DNA of 52,826 nucleotides, taken from IMG/VR virus record IMGVR_UViG_3300046323_000202, positions 1 through 52,826 of that record; one strand, given 5' to 3'. Position numbers and translations under genes: made by a program. The notes under the pieces are model-generated. The model was not told where the DNA came from. It saw only the letters and a list, made by a program, of their open reading frames with translations, and made no database searches. This DNA is from a virus. Shown one piece after another: positions 40,468-48,443 of the stretch (within the stretch, counting starts at the first letter, position 1; every line of letters starts with the position of its first letter).

Positions 40468-41484
40468 TCATCCCTTCTTGATAAGGTACGAGGCTCCGAT
40501 AACTTTGAAACTTTCGTTCGTCTCTAGGTTCTTGTACACATAACCTTCCCTGATAGCTTTCGTATTAACGCACGATGTCCCATCTGCTGAATCAATAAGC
40601 TCCTGCATAGTGCTGTAGAACTCGCCTAAGCAAAGATTACCCTCGTGTGGTACGTGAGGTACACCCAAGACCAACGCGACCCTGTAAGCCTGATCTGGTG
40701 GCAAATAAGACTGGTCATCAATGTCATAGATGGAGTACAGTGCGAATCGCTGGTCATCAAGACCGTAGAGATTACCATTGATACCCGTTCCATAAATCTC
40801 ACCTTGAATAGCGAGATTACGCCCAGTGCTACGAAGGATTTCAAGTAGTTTGTACTTCTTGGTCATTTTCCAGTACGTGTTATTTTCATCCTCCAGTAGC
40901 TCAAGATTACGCGAGCAAACACCAGAGTGATCTGCATTAACGAATACTGTCATAGAACTACCATCTAGTTTCTCAGTCTTCTGCCATACTGAACCGTTAC
41001 CTAACCAAATATTAAAATCCCTAGAAAGATTCTGTACTCGTTCCTGATCTGTTTTGGGAATAAAACTAGGAAAGTTACCCTTGGCATTAGCTGGAATGAA
41101 TTCTTCTGGTGCTTCCCATTTGATGATACCTAGAATACCTGTAATATCTAGTCCTTCAATCAACTCTACGTTGTCCAGTACATAAGGAGATAATGGAAGA
41201 ATTAATCCTTGACTAATCTGCTTCTTGAGCTTGACAGTCTTCAGCCGTTCACCACGAATACTCATGTACTCCCTTGGCTCTTTTCCTTTACTAAGGAACG
41301 ATGCAAGTTCAGTTGGTACGAAAGAATCAATTTCGATGTACGTGACTAATTCTCCAACAGTGAACTCACCTTTCTTACCTACGACCCACCAGCCTTGCAC
41401 ACGATATGCTTGGATCAGATCAGCATCTGGAATATCTTTGACTTCAGCGATACGCTGGATGCTTGCTAGTTTACGTTCTGTCAT
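40468..41484 (-). CDS. RNA ligase, Rnl5 (Deinococcus DraRnl) type
   Basis: 338 residues with the Rnl5 layout: an N-terminal OB-type module (residues 1-115, KLASIQRIAEV and onward) followed by the nucleotidyltransferase domain. Motif I is EKLDGSS with nucleophile Lys172, motif III FALYSIYD, motif IV EGYVYK, motif V near FKVIGASYLIKK. The D. radiodurans enzyme seals 3'-OH/5'-phosphate nicks in RNA-containing duplexes. The AMP acceptor may be repair of tRNA or mRNA breaks. DenV and a DNA ligase are close upstream. Confidence 0.85.
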   Translation of the reverse strand: MTERKLASIQRIAEVKDIPDADLIQAYRVQGWWVVGKKGEFTVGELVTYIEIDSFVPTELASFLSKGKEPREYMSIRGERLKTVKLKKQISQGLILPLSPYVLDNVELIEGLDITGILGIIKWEAPEEFIPANAKGNFPSFIPKTDQERVQNLSRDFNIWLGNGSVWQKTEKLDGSSMTVFVNADHSGVCSRNLELLEDENNTYWKMTKKYKLLEILRSTGRNLAIQGEIYGTGINGNLYGLDDQRFALYSIYDIDDQSYLPPDQAYRVALVLGVPHVPHEGNLCLGEFYSTMQELIDSADGTSCVNTKAIREGYVYKNLETNESFKVIGASYLIKKG

Positions 41485-41494
41485 TGTAATCTCC

Positions 41495-41914
41495 TTATTC
41501 CTTAGCGGTTTCTTCTACGGTAATTCCGTGTTGCTTCCTGTATTCTACTTCATTCAAGAACAATTCCTTGATATGAGCAGGAATGTGAGTCTGCGTATCT
41601 AGGATTGCTTGGATGTGTGAATCTCCGAGCTTAAACAAAGGAATCCATACTTTATCATTACGGTAGTCACGCAAGAAGGAACCCCAACAGAAGTACTTAC
41701 GGATTTCCTCGTGTTTATCGTCAGTGTACAAGCAAAGGCTTGTGAGTTTACCGGATACACGACTCATCAAAGTGCCACCATCAACTGCCGAATATTCGTT
41801 GTTAGCATCTACGTAGTCAACGTAGTCGTAACGGTGCTTTGATTGCAGAATATGACCATCAGCACATAACCAACGGTTTACTAGGAGTTTTGGAGTATCA
41901 TCTTCACTGTTCAT
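41495..41914 (-). CDS. Conserved phage hypothetical protein
   Basis: 139 residues with an N-terminal motif LQSKHRYDYVDYV and SAVDGG, reminiscent of small phage proteins with an IESK-H-DYV then DGG pattern. Function unknown. The ATG touches the denV stop (shared base at 41914). Confidence 0.55.
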   Translation of the reverse strand: MNSEDDTPKLLVNRWLCADGHILQSKHRYDYVDYVDANNEYSAVDGGTLMSRVSGKLTSLCLYTDDKHEEIRKYFCWGSFLRDYRNDKVWIPLFKLGDSHIQAILDTQTHIPAHIKELFLNEVEYRKQHGITVEETAKE

Positions 41915-42312
41915 TATTTACCTTTCAGTTGTTTCTTAGCTGCACTATCAGCTAATCGTTCGTTAATTCTAGCACGATTCAACGCCAGTGCAGCATCCGT
42001 AACTTTGTAGTTCCAGAATAAACTCCGATCAATCCCTCGTTCTAGTTCAGCTTGATCTACGCGATTACAGACGTAGCCTCTGTGCTGCATTTCGGTACAA
42101 AGGGAGTTATACCGTTCGGTGATGTACTTGAGCTTGTCAAAGAAAAACAAACAATGGCCAGTACCTAACGTGTAATCATTCGGAATCTTCTTCTTGTGAA
42201 TCTCGTACTGAGCTTTACGGGCTAATCCAAAGATGCGTGTGATTTCATGTACCTCTGCGACAAGATGTTTGCCAGTTAATTCGGAAGGCTGTACTACGTT
42301 AATACGGGTCAT
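41914..42312 (-). CDS. denV: Pyrimidine dimer DNA glycosylase (T4 DenV-like)
   Basis: 132 residues, against 138 in T4. The start MTRIN gives the catalytic N-terminal Thr after Met removal, and Glu23 (HEITRIFG) matches the T4 catalytic Glu23. GTGHCLFFFDKLKYI aligns with T4 GAGHVTFFYDKLEFL. It cuts the glycosyl bond at UV-induced pyrimidine dimers and nicks the strand. A phage with this gene is likely exposed to sunlight. It is followed by an Rnl5-like ligase gene and preceded by DNA ligase. Confidence 0.9.
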   Translation of the reverse strand: MTRINVVQPSELTGKHLVAEVHEITRIFGLARKAQYEIHKKKIPNDYTLGTGHCLFFFDKLKYITERYNSLCTEMQHRGYVCNRVDQAELERGIDRSLFWNYKVTDAALALNRARINERLADSAAKKQLKGK

Positions 42313-42329
42313 TCTAGTTCCTTATTTAA

Positions 42330-43220
42330 TCAAAGATCAATCTTATCACGGATGCCCTTAAAAACCCCAAACCGGGGCACATCATACCCGCCCACATCGA
42401 AATATTTAACAGTAGCCAACTTACCAACTAGACTGTCGCGCACAGCCCACAGTTCATCCCTTGTTTTATCATCAAAGCCACTACCGCAACCGAACTCTTT
42501 ACCTTCTGGTGTACGCAAATAAAGTACTCCAAGTGTGTCCAGTGCAACCATACCTTCTTTATTGGTCGAACGTGAGGTTCTGCCTAGCTCATTAACTTTA
42601 GCTTCATTTGAATTATGGTACTTGCACTCAAATCCTACGATTTCGAATTCAGAGTCTCTGAACAATTTCATTTTCAGTAGCAACCCTTCCTTGATACTTG
42701 ACCTTCCGAACTTGTACTTTCCAGTCATTTTCTTAACCATAGCACCCTCATAACCCTCTTCCACTGCTTTAGTCCTGTAAGCCTCCAGTTCAACCTCAGA
42801 TCGTACAACAGTCTGCTTCAGCACTACTACCCTAGGAATCAATGGAAGAGCTTCTAGGGCTTCCTGACGCTCTTGTGCTGTGGATGTAATATTCACTCTA
42901 TCAAAAGCAAAGAACTGGAATTCCTCGACTTTATCAATTGACATTACGAAACTGGTTGTATCCCGAAATACTGTCTCGGACGTAGGTGAACCGTTAATGA
43001 ACTCTCCGTCAAGTCCTTCAAGATTCTGAGCATTCTCCTTAGCCCATTTCTGGATGGAAAGATTAGGAATCAGCTTAAGACTACGAGAATAAGCTACACC
43101 GTTGAAAATGGTTGCTCGAATACCGTCTAGCTTTTTACTAACATACAAAGGGTAACTGAGCTTACTCAAGTCATCAATTTGTGTCGCTAACATCGGGGAG
43201 AACTTACGATCTTTATTCAT
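42330..43220 (-). CDS. ATP-dependent DNA ligase
   Basis: 296 residues, the minimal two-domain size (like T7 ligase). Motif I is KKLDGIRA with the adenylated Lys30. DGEF (motif III-like, near 71), FFAFDRV, EGAMVK and LLKMKLF follow in order. It seals nicks during replication. Its ATG overlaps the upstream HNH stop (ATGA). Confidence 0.92.
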   Translation of the reverse strand: MNKDRKFSPMLATQIDDLSKLSYPLYVSKKLDGIRATIFNGVAYSRSLKLIPNLSIQKWAKENAQNLEGLDGEFINGSPTSETVFRDTTSFVMSIDKVEEFQFFAFDRVNITSTAQERQEALEALPLIPRVVVLKQTVVRSEVELEAYRTKAVEEGYEGAMVKKMTGKYKFGRSSIKEGLLLKMKLFRDSEFEIVGFECKYHNSNEAKVNELGRTSRSTNKEGMVALDTLGVLYLRTPEGKEFGCGSGFDDKTRDELWAVRDSLVGKLATVKYFDVGGYDVPRFGVFKGIRDKIDL

Positions 43221-43756
43221 TTTCCATGCCTTTCTGTATAATCACCAATTGTGCTCAGCTTGTCTTCTCTCCAGTTGATTGCCAACTCCAGAGCGGCCTC
43301 TTCACCAAGTTTTAAAAGATTGAAAGATTTACTTCTGGTTTTACCGTCATGTTTGATTGTAGCAATAACATACTCGATAGTGTTGACAGTGTAAAAACCT
43401 ATCCCAGTAATACCTGAGATATTATTAGATTGCTTTCTTCTATTCCTAGTGTTAACTTTTTGAGATGTCACTCTTATATTCTTTATATTGTTATTATAGG
43501 GATTTCCATCTAGATGGTCTATAATAAAATTATTTAGAATTTCTTTGCTATTTAATATAGCAATAATTCTATGTACTAACCACCTTCCACTATTAAATGA
43601 AAGCATCCATCCTATACGCCCAAGCGACTTCGCTTTTTTAGAAGGTATTCTACCAACTGGTTTATTATTTAAGTTACTTAAACCAGTTGGACTATCACTA
43701 TCTAATTTAAAATGCAATTTCCAATCTACTTCATAGTAGTCTCTTGTTGTTTTCAT
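43217..43756 (-). CDS. HNH endonuclease with AP2-type DNA-binding domain
   Basis: 179 residues from the ATG at 43756, which follows AGGAGAAAAT; a longer frame to 43819 would read through the promoter. HNH core: WLVHRIIAIL, then IDHLDGNPYNNNIKNIRVTS. The C-terminal part (GITGIGFYTVNTIEYVIATI, then KSFNLLKLGEEAALELA) is an AP2-like domain. Codon use is clearly AT-richer than its neighbours. It is a free-standing homing endonuclease next to DNA ligase. Confidence 0.85.
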   Translation of the reverse strand: MKTTRDYYEVDWKLHFKLDSDSPTGLSNLNNKPVGRIPSKKAKSLGRIGWMLSFNSGRWLVHRIIAILNSKEILNNFIIDHLDGNPYNNNIKNIRVTSQKVNTRNRRKQSNNISGITGIGFYTVNTIEYVIATIKHDGKTRSKSFNLLKLGEEAALELAINWREDKLSTIGDYTERHGK

Positions 43757-43775
43757 ATTTTCTCCTGTTAAAACT

Positions 43776-43804
43776 AGAGTATACCTCAAAAGAGCGCGAG
43801 TCAA
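43776..43804 (-). promoter_or_regulatory. Sigma70-type promoter of the HNH / ligase operon
   Basis: On the minus strand -35 TTGACT is followed at 17 bases by TACTCT, or at 15 by TATACT. It lies 14 bases past the terminator at 43818-43849 and reads into the HNH and ligase genes. Confidence 0.6.
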
Positions 43805-43817
43805 CCTCAAAAACAAC

Positions 43818-43849
43818 AAAAGCTCCTATCCGTTAGAACAGGAGCTTTA
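43818..43849 (-). terminator. Terminator after small genes, before the ligase operon
   Basis: A 9-base-pair stem AAAGCTCCT / AGGAGCTTT with a 12-base loop ends in TTTTG on the minus strand. Confidence 0.7.
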
Positions 43850-43851
43850 AT

Positions 43852-44016
43852 TTATTCTTGAGATTGAACCTTTGGATCAGTTCCAAGAACATGAATCAAA
43901 CGATTGATTGAGTCAATAATTAACTGCTGATTCTGTAGCCCTAGATCATGCCATGAGCGAGAATCATTAGTCTTTTCTTTGATTGCATTCCAGTAATCAA
44001 TTACGTTAAAATTCAT
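43852..44016 (-). CDS. Short hypothetical protein
   Basis: 54 residues from the ATG at 44016, overlapping the previous TGA (ATGA) with AGGTG upstream. The segment NDSRSWHDLGLQNQQLIIDSIN is amphipathic and helical. It precedes the terminator by 3 bases. Function unknown. Confidence 0.6.
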   Translation of the reverse strand: MNFNVIDYWNAIKEKTNDSRSWHDLGLQNQQLIIDSINRLIHVLGTDPKVQSQE

Positions 44017-44195
44017 TGTTCACCTCGTTTCATCGAACGCTGTACCTTGAAATCATCCTTGGATTTGATGCGTTTCTTATCTTTGGGTTCGTACTGCTCT
44101 TTAGCTGGCGCTGGAGTCTTCTCCTTGGAATCCTGCGCGTATTGACGTGAGCTAAACATAAAGAAATCCTCTTCCTCAATGAATTTAATCTTCAT
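44013..44195 (-). CDS. Short basic protein
   Basis: 60 residues. An acidic start is followed by a Lys-rich tail (PKDKKRIKSKDDFK). No family recognised. Both ends overlap neighbours by four bases. Confidence 0.55.
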   Translation of the reverse strand: MKIKFIEEEDFFMFSSRQYAQDSKEKTPAPAKEQYEPKDKKRIKSKDDFKVQRSMKRGEQ

Positions 44196-44440
44196 TCTGT
44201 TTCTCCAGTATCACTATTAAGTGCTTCGTTGTCGCTTGAACTAGCGTTCAACGCTTCTACCATCATAGCAGCGTCCTCGAAGTCCAGATCAACTTGGACT
44301 GTAGCAAGTAGCTCTCCTTTACGATCTACTGCCACTACATTGAACTTCTGAAAACTCGTAGGACTGCGCGTAATCGTAAAGGCGTGAACGCTGGATTTAT
44401 TGGGCTGAGTAGCTTGTACTGATTGGATGGATTGATTCAT
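44192..44440 (-). CDS. Hypothetical protein
   Basis: 82 residues with a small beta-rich body (TSFQKFNVVAVDRKGE) and an acidic Ser/Asp-rich tail. No family recognised. Coupled to the gene that follows (ATGA). Confidence 0.55.
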   Translation of the reverse strand: MNQSIQSVQATQPNKSSVHAFTITRSPTSFQKFNVVAVDRKGELLATVQVDLDFEDAAMMVEALNASSSDNEALNSDTGETE

Positions 44441-44456
44441 GTGTTCTTTCTATTAG

Positions 44457-44639
44457 TTAATTACTGGAGTCAGAATTACAGCCCGAAAATTCCCTGTGTT
44501 GTATTCTATATTCAACACCGATAGAACTCTTTGCTTCTCGTTCATCTTCTTTGGTGTTGAAGTACAAGTAGTCCTCATCTGGAATATTCTGAGAGGTTTT
44601 GGGTTTCATTTTGGGATTTATTTTGGATTTATTCTGCAT
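44457..44639 (-). CDS. Short hypothetical protein
   Basis: 60 residues, Lys/Asn/Ser-rich and probably disordered at the start. Its ATG overlaps the previous TGA (TGATG). Not recognised. Confidence 0.5.
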   Translation of the reverse strand: MQNKSKINPKMKPKTSQNIPDEDYLYFNTKEDEREAKSSIGVEYRIQHREFSGCNSDSSN

Positions 44640-44758
44640 CAGTTCACTCCTACCTTGATTATCCTGTACCTTTTATTGTTGATCTTAAGGTACAAGCCAG
44701 CCCAAAGAAACATCCTTGGTGATTGCCAGATTAATCTAACCTTAGGAAACTGCATCAT
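44639..44758 (-). CDS. Short basic protein
   Basis: 39 residues from the first of two tandem ATGs (44758 or 44755), with AAGGAG four or seven bases upstream. It is basic and aromatic (RMFLWAGLYLKINNKRYRI). The stop overlaps the next ATG. Strong ribosome site and exact coupling support it. Unknown function. Confidence 0.55.
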   Translation of the reverse strand: MMQFPKVRLIWQSPRMFLWAGLYLKINNKRYRIIKVGVN

Positions 44759-45068
44759 TTTTCTCCTTTGTATAAGCCTTGATTCTCTTCTGCAATGAAA
44801 CAGCAGGGGTGAACTTCAGTGTTGTGCTTTCAGGATAAGTACAAGGTTCACCTGAAGTTAAACTCGCTGTAGTAAAAGAGGGATTAATCTTGGGTTGGAA
44901 CGTACCAAAACCATCAAGTGCAATTGTACGTCCTTCTTTTACTAATTGTTCGATTACTTCAGTAAAAATATTCAGCATATCATCACACTCGTAAACAAGA
45001 TAATCTTCGCTCCATTCAGACATCAAAGATGCGAGAGTCTTACGGTTGATATTTGCTTTAGAAGTCAT
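44742..45068 (-). CDS. HU-family DNA-binding protein
   Basis: 108 residues from the ATG at 45068 (GGAG nine bases upstream; an ATG at 45074 is also possible). The fold is that of HU/IHF: helical N-terminal part (NRKTLASLMSEW), then IEQLVKEGRTIALDGFGTF and, after the arm, SGEPCTYPESTTLKFTPA. GFGTF is the family hallmark. It bends DNA, perhaps in replication or packaging. Overlaps the end of the gene before it. Confidence 0.78.
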   Translation of the reverse strand: MTSKANINRKTLASLMSEWSEDYLVYECDDMLNIFTEVIEQLVKEGRTIALDGFGTFQPKINPSFTTASLTSGEPCTYPESTTLKFTPAVSLQKRIKAYTKEKNDAVS

Positions 45069-45444
45069 TATCATCTTCTCCAGCGGAAGGATGCACCACA
45101 ACTTCAGCCAACAGGAGTTTACCAGTAACTCCACAGAATGTTAACTTAAGGTTGTCCGTTGAAATGAATTTAGTACTGAAGTTACCTACTAGCTCGTTAG
45201 CTAATACAGCATAAGAAATGTCAGTACCTTTGTACATTTCAGCGTTAGCATAAAGCTCAATGTCCTTTGGTGGTTTTGGCTTAACCCTGTAATGATTATC
45301 TACAGAAAAACTAGGATTACCAGTACAATCCTCCCATTTAATACCATCGAAGCTGTGCTGAATTCGTGCGCCCATAGCCCAAGCTATAATTACTTCAGCA
45401 TGAACGTGAGGTTGAAGTTCAGTTTTTACTTTATCTTGACTCAT
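45058..45444 (-). CDS. Conserved phage hypothetical protein
   Basis: 128 residues. Begins QPHVHAEVIIAWAMGARIQHSFDG and NPSFSVDNHYRVKP, a pattern common in small phage proteins (HAEVIKAWADG...NPSF...YRIKP) of unknown role. A His/Ala-rich helix and small beta domain are predicted. Confidence 0.6.
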   Translation of the reverse strand: MSQDKVKTELQPHVHAEVIIAWAMGARIQHSFDGIKWEDCTGNPSFSVDNHYRVKPKPPKDIELYANAEMYKGTDISYAVLANELVGNFSTKFISTDNLKLTFCGVTGKLLLAEVVVHPSAGEDDNDF

Positions 45445-45456
45445 ATAATTCCTTTA

Positions 45457-46050
45457 CTAGTCTGTTGTTACGTAATTCTTATGGTGATCTACTACATTGA
45501 CTGCTCGTTCCTTCATGTAGTTCTCCACATCCATCAAAGAGAAGAACTTGTGTTCTTGGTACTGATTATATGCTGAATCCAGTCCAACATCCAAGGATTT
45601 TCCAATTGATTTATGATTTCCATGAGAATGTCCATAAAGATGCCAAGCTCCATATCCTTGTTTATGCCAAGATGAAATCGGAAAATGAAACAGATCAATA
45701 TGTTGGACTTCTCCAGTGGACAACGGGACTTTAATCTCCTTGTACATAAACCAGTTCTCAATGAGGTTGTCATCCTTGAGCTTCTTCAGGTTCACTTCAC
45801 GATCATGGTTACCTTTCAGCAAAACGATACGACCGTTTAGCCTAGATACAAAATCAGAAATTTCACTGTACTTTGTAGCGAAGGAGAGATCACCCAAGTG
45901 ATATACAAGGTCATTCTTTTGTACTGTCTTATTCCAAATGTCAATCAACCATTCATTATGCTGATCTTTAGAAGTAGCTTTGCCTCGTTCAGTGAACTCC
46001 ACGATATTCTTGTGAGAATGATGCAGATCGGATGTGAAATAAATTGTCAT
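45457..46050 (-). CDS. Calcineurin-like metallophosphoesterase
   Basis: 197 residues with the full motif set: TSDLHHSH near the start, HLGDLSF near 51, LKGNHDRE near 78, HFPISSW near 125 and LYGHSHGN near 138. Two metal ions are expected. It could hydrolyse cyclic nucleotides, nucleotide or RNA phosphodiesters or protein phosphates. A role in 2',3'-cyclic phosphate removal during RNA repair is possible but not shown. Confidence 0.85.
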   Translation of the reverse strand: MTIYFTSDLHHSHKNIVEFTERGKATSKDQHNEWLIDIWNKTVQKNDLVYHLGDLSFATKYSEISDFVSRLNGRIVLLKGNHDREVNLKKLKDDNLIENWFMYKEIKVPLSTGEVQHIDLFHFPISSWHKQGYGAWHLYGHSHGNHKSIGKSLDVGLDSAYNQYQEHKFFSLMDVENYMKERAVNVVDHHKNYVTTD

Positions 46051-46058
46051 AACTTTCC

Positions 46059-46133
46059 TTAATTAACTAAGATAACGAATGATACCACAGAAATTAAGAC
46101 CATCAGTGCATAGAACACGTATTCTTTATTCAA
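46059..46133 (-). CDS. Tiny membrane peptide (TTG start)
   Basis: 24 residues from a TTG that overlaps the deaminase stop as TTGA, with GGAGG four bases upstream. The peptide is a single hydrophobic helix (YVFYALMVLISVVSFVILV) with charged residues at the start. Too short for usual gene calls, but overlap, ribosome site and composition fit a small membrane protein. Confidence 0.45.
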   Translation of the reverse strand: MNKEYVFYALMVLISVVSFVILVN

Positions 46134-46564
46134 TTAGCCTCCATTTGTTCAACTTGAACATTAGCTTTTGATAACAGGAGTACACCAGTTGTATCTCTAT
46201 AGACTTCACTGTACACCAACCTCTTAATCCCAGCATTAATCAGCATAGCCGAGCAAGGAACACACGGTGAAAGTGTAGTATAGATTGTAGCGCCAAAGCA
46301 CGATACACCTTCCTTTGCAGCCTTGAGTACACAATTTAGTTCTGCGTGTATGGTTGAATCTTTAGTAACTAACTCACCATTAACTCCACCAATGTATTCG
46401 CACGCATTAGAACCACCTGTAGGTTGTCCGTTCACTCCTCCAAGTACTACCCCGTGCTCTGTGACTAAACACGCCCCTACTTGCTTACGTTCAGCCTTGG
46501 ATAACTTAGCGTACTGATATGCAATACCCATGTACAACCCATCTGTTTCTTGTTTAGTTGGCAT
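46130..46564 (-). CDS. Deoxycytidylate (dCMP) deaminase-like protein
   Basis: 144 residues of the cytidine deaminase fold. Zinc motif: HAELN (His73, Glu75) and SPCVPCSAML (Cys101, Cys104). It fits dCMP deaminases, which make dUMP for ThyX. The start is at the end of the upstream gene, overlapping by 11 bases. Confidence 0.82.
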   Translation of the reverse strand: MPTKQETDGLYMGIAYQYAKLSKAERKQVGACLVTEHGVVLGGVNGQPTGGSNACEYIGGVNGELVTKDSTIHAELNCVLKAAKEGVSCFGATIYTTLSPCVPCSAMLINAGIKRLVYSEVYRDTTGVLLLSKANVQVEQMEAN

Positions 46565-46943
46565 TGCACTTCACTTCACTAAAGCTGTACTCAACTTCAT
46601 CAACGTAGTAATAAGTCTTGGCGTGACGGTTGTACTCCACCTTGATTTTACCTTCATAAACTACATCTGAGTCAATCAACTGGTACTCTTGCGTGTACTC
46701 TGATTGTCCATAGCAGTAAGAACCTTCGCAATCATTAGATGCTTTATCTTCGAGTACACCTGCAATCAAATCCTGAGCTTCTTCATGAGTCTTGAACTGA
46801 AAGAAGCAAATGTTTGATTTTATACTCTCAAGATTGCACTGTACTTCCTCTAGTGCTGTAGTCAGATAATCTCTCTGTGCATTAAAGAATTTAATCTTGG
46901 TATTTAATAAATCACACTCTGTCTTTATTTGTTTTTTATTCAT
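46554..46943 (-). CDS. Hypothetical protein
   Basis: 129 residues from the ATG at 46943 (AAGGATTAAC upstream); the in-frame ATG at 46961 lacks a ribosome site. Coiled-coil start (IKTECDLLNTKIKFFNAQRDYL), then a beta-rich C-terminus. Not recognised. Confidence 0.55.
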   Translation of the reverse strand: MNKKQIKTECDLLNTKIKFFNAQRDYLTTALEEVQCNLESIKSNICFFQFKTHEEAQDLIAGVLEDKASNDCEGSYCYGQSEYTQEYQLIDSDVVYEGKIKVEYNRHAKTYYYVDEVEYSFSEVKCNAN

Positions 46944-46944
46944 G

Positions 46945-47148
46945 TTAATCCTTAAATACAATAAATACAGAAGTCTTCAGTACTTCCCCTGTAAAGAAGA
47001 TTTTACCTCCGTTGTAATCAAATCGAAGATTATTGAAATTCCCTCGGGTTGCTTTATCAACCCAATCAATTGCTTCAGGATAACTTACTGCTGTGAATTC
47101 GTCAGATAGAAATTCACCCTGATCTTTTGTTATTACCTTAATTCTCAT
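46945..47148 (-). CDS. Small hypothetical protein
   Basis: 67 residues with a beta-alpha-beta-like pattern (KVITKDQGEF, then SYPEAIDWVDKA). No family recognised. Start follows AAGGAGCTAGT. Confidence 0.55.
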   Translation of the reverse strand: MRIKVITKDQGEFLSDEFTAVSYPEAIDWVDKATRGNFNNLRFDYNGGKIFFTGEVLKTSVFIVFKD

Positions 47149-47157
47149 ACTAGCTCC

Positions 47158-47511
47158 TTAATTTGTGTTTAACCGTTTCTCTATCCATCCGTCATCAGTC
47201 GTGTATCTTACCACAGATACTCCCCACATTTTCATGGCCTCTTTGCACATAGCACAAGGTTCTGCTAGCTTAATCTCACCTTCACTATTATATCGCTCAA
47301 CAGTCAACATGTACGGTACTTTATCCTTGCATTTCAACAATGCAACGATCTCCGCATGAAGATAGATCATTTTATTGGGGTAGGGTGAATACTTGGATAA
47401 GTAAAGCATCAACGGATGCGTCTTAGAATAAGAATTAAAACCCATTGAAAGTTGCCTACCTTTCTTATCAAAGGTAGCAGCTTTAAGTAAGAACTTCTTA
47501 CGACTGCTCAT
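47158..47511 (-). CDS. Second cytidine/dCMP deaminase-fold protein
   Basis: 117 residues. Zinc motif: LHAEIVALL (His52, Glu54) and EPCAMCKEAM (Cys86, Cys89). Shorter than the dCMP deaminase at 46130 and closer to the general cytidine/tRNA-adenosine deaminase group. Possible substrates are free cytidine, dCMP or RNA. Start is one base inside the previous stop. Confidence 0.75.
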   Translation of the reverse strand: MSSRKKFLLKAATFDKKGRQLSMGFNSYSKTHPLMLYLSKYSPYPNKMIYLHAEIVALLKCKDKVPYMLTVERYNSEGEIKLAEPCAMCKEAMKMWGVSVVRYTTDDGWIEKRLNTN

Positions 47512-47813
47512 TACCGCATCCGTTTAATCTTTCGTTGTAGTTCAGATAACTTAGTAATCTTGAGCTTAACCTTCTTGATATCACTGTAGCACATATCAGA
47601 ATACAAAGGGTTTACTTCCTTTAGTACTTTGGCTTCATCCTTGAGATGCTGTACTACTGTTTCAGTCTGAGTGAGAAACGCACTGAATACATCCTTCATA
47701 AAATCAATGTCACTCTTAGTCAAGTGGACTTTCTCGTATTTCTCGCACTCTTTAACTGAAGTGAACTCTGTGCCATCTTTGGCGAGGTAAAAACGGCGAA
47801 TTTGAACTTTCAT
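47511..47813 (-). CDS. Hypothetical helical protein
   Basis: 100 residues, basic, with a small N-terminal strand part (RRFYLAKDGTEF) and helical C-terminus. Not recognised. Stop overlaps next start by one base. Confidence 0.55.
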   Translation of the reverse strand: MKVQIRRFYLAKDGTEFTSVKECEKYEKVHLTKSDIDFMKDVFSAFLTQTETVVQHLKDEAKVLKEVNPLYSDMCYSDIKKVKLKITKLSELQRKIKRMR

Positions 47814-47826
47814 ATGATCTCCTTGA

Positions 47827-48204
47827 TTAATTACTGTTGCTACGGAAGGTGTCAGGGCAGTGTAACATCAAAAGAGACTTCAGGTTCTCTCCTTTGTAAA
47901 TATTACGTTTAGCCAATCCGAAGTAAAACAACTCTTCGACACTGGCTTTAAATGCAAAATCAGCTTCTGCTGCATTCATAACTGAATTATGCCTCGCTAC
48001 AGCTTGTGTTTTGTCTTTGATCTGAACCCATACGTAGATAAGTTCAGTTAATTCAAAGCACATCTTAGAATAGGACGAGTCCGGTAAGCGAGAAGATGCA
48101 TAGGACGCACTAGGAATGGCTACAGCGCACGATAGTACTGCCACTGATACCAGTGTAGCCATCTTGCGTTTAAATCCATTAGAGAACGAATTAATTGATT
48201 TCAT
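47827..48204 (-). CDS. Secreted (periplasmic) protein
   Basis: 125 residues from the ATG at 48204; a longer frame to 48234 has no ribosome site. A signal peptide is clear: basic start (FKRKMATLVS), hydrophobic core VAVLSCAVAIP and an Ala-x-Ala-like site (SYASS). The mature part is helical with two cysteines. No family recognised. A periplasmic role, for example in superinfection control, is possible. Confidence 0.6.
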   Translation of the reverse strand: MKSINSFSNGFKRKMATLVSVAVLSCAVAIPSASYASSRLPDSSYSKMCFELTELIYVWVQIKDKTQAVARHNSVMNAAEADFAFKASVEELFYFGLAKRNIYKGENLKSLLMLHCPDTFRSNSN

Positions 48205-48251
48205 GTTTATGTTGATCCTTTGTTTGTTTAACATGATTGAATGTTAGCACG

Positions 48252-48443
48252 TTAATCCATCTTCTGCAAAAGAACAGGAACTTTCTTCTCTTTATTGTTC
48301 TGGAACGATGCGCCTAGCTCAAACGCCAGATAAACATACTCAGCCAAAGAAGCATCCCCGAGAGACGAACGTAAGACCTGTTGTAGCTCTGTCTTGTGTT
48401 GTTCCGTCATACAATAGGATTTGTTGATACGTTGAATTTGCAT
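48252..48443 (-). CDS. Small hypothetical protein (first gene of the minus block)
   Basis: 63 residues, helical (ELQQVLRSSLGDASLAEYVYLA). Start follows GAAGGAACC. It is the first gene after the divergent control region and so may be expressed early. Not recognised. Confidence 0.55.
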   Translation of the reverse strand: MQIQRINKSYCMTEQHKTELQQVLRSSLGDASLAEYVYLAFELGASFQNNKEKKVPVLLQKMD

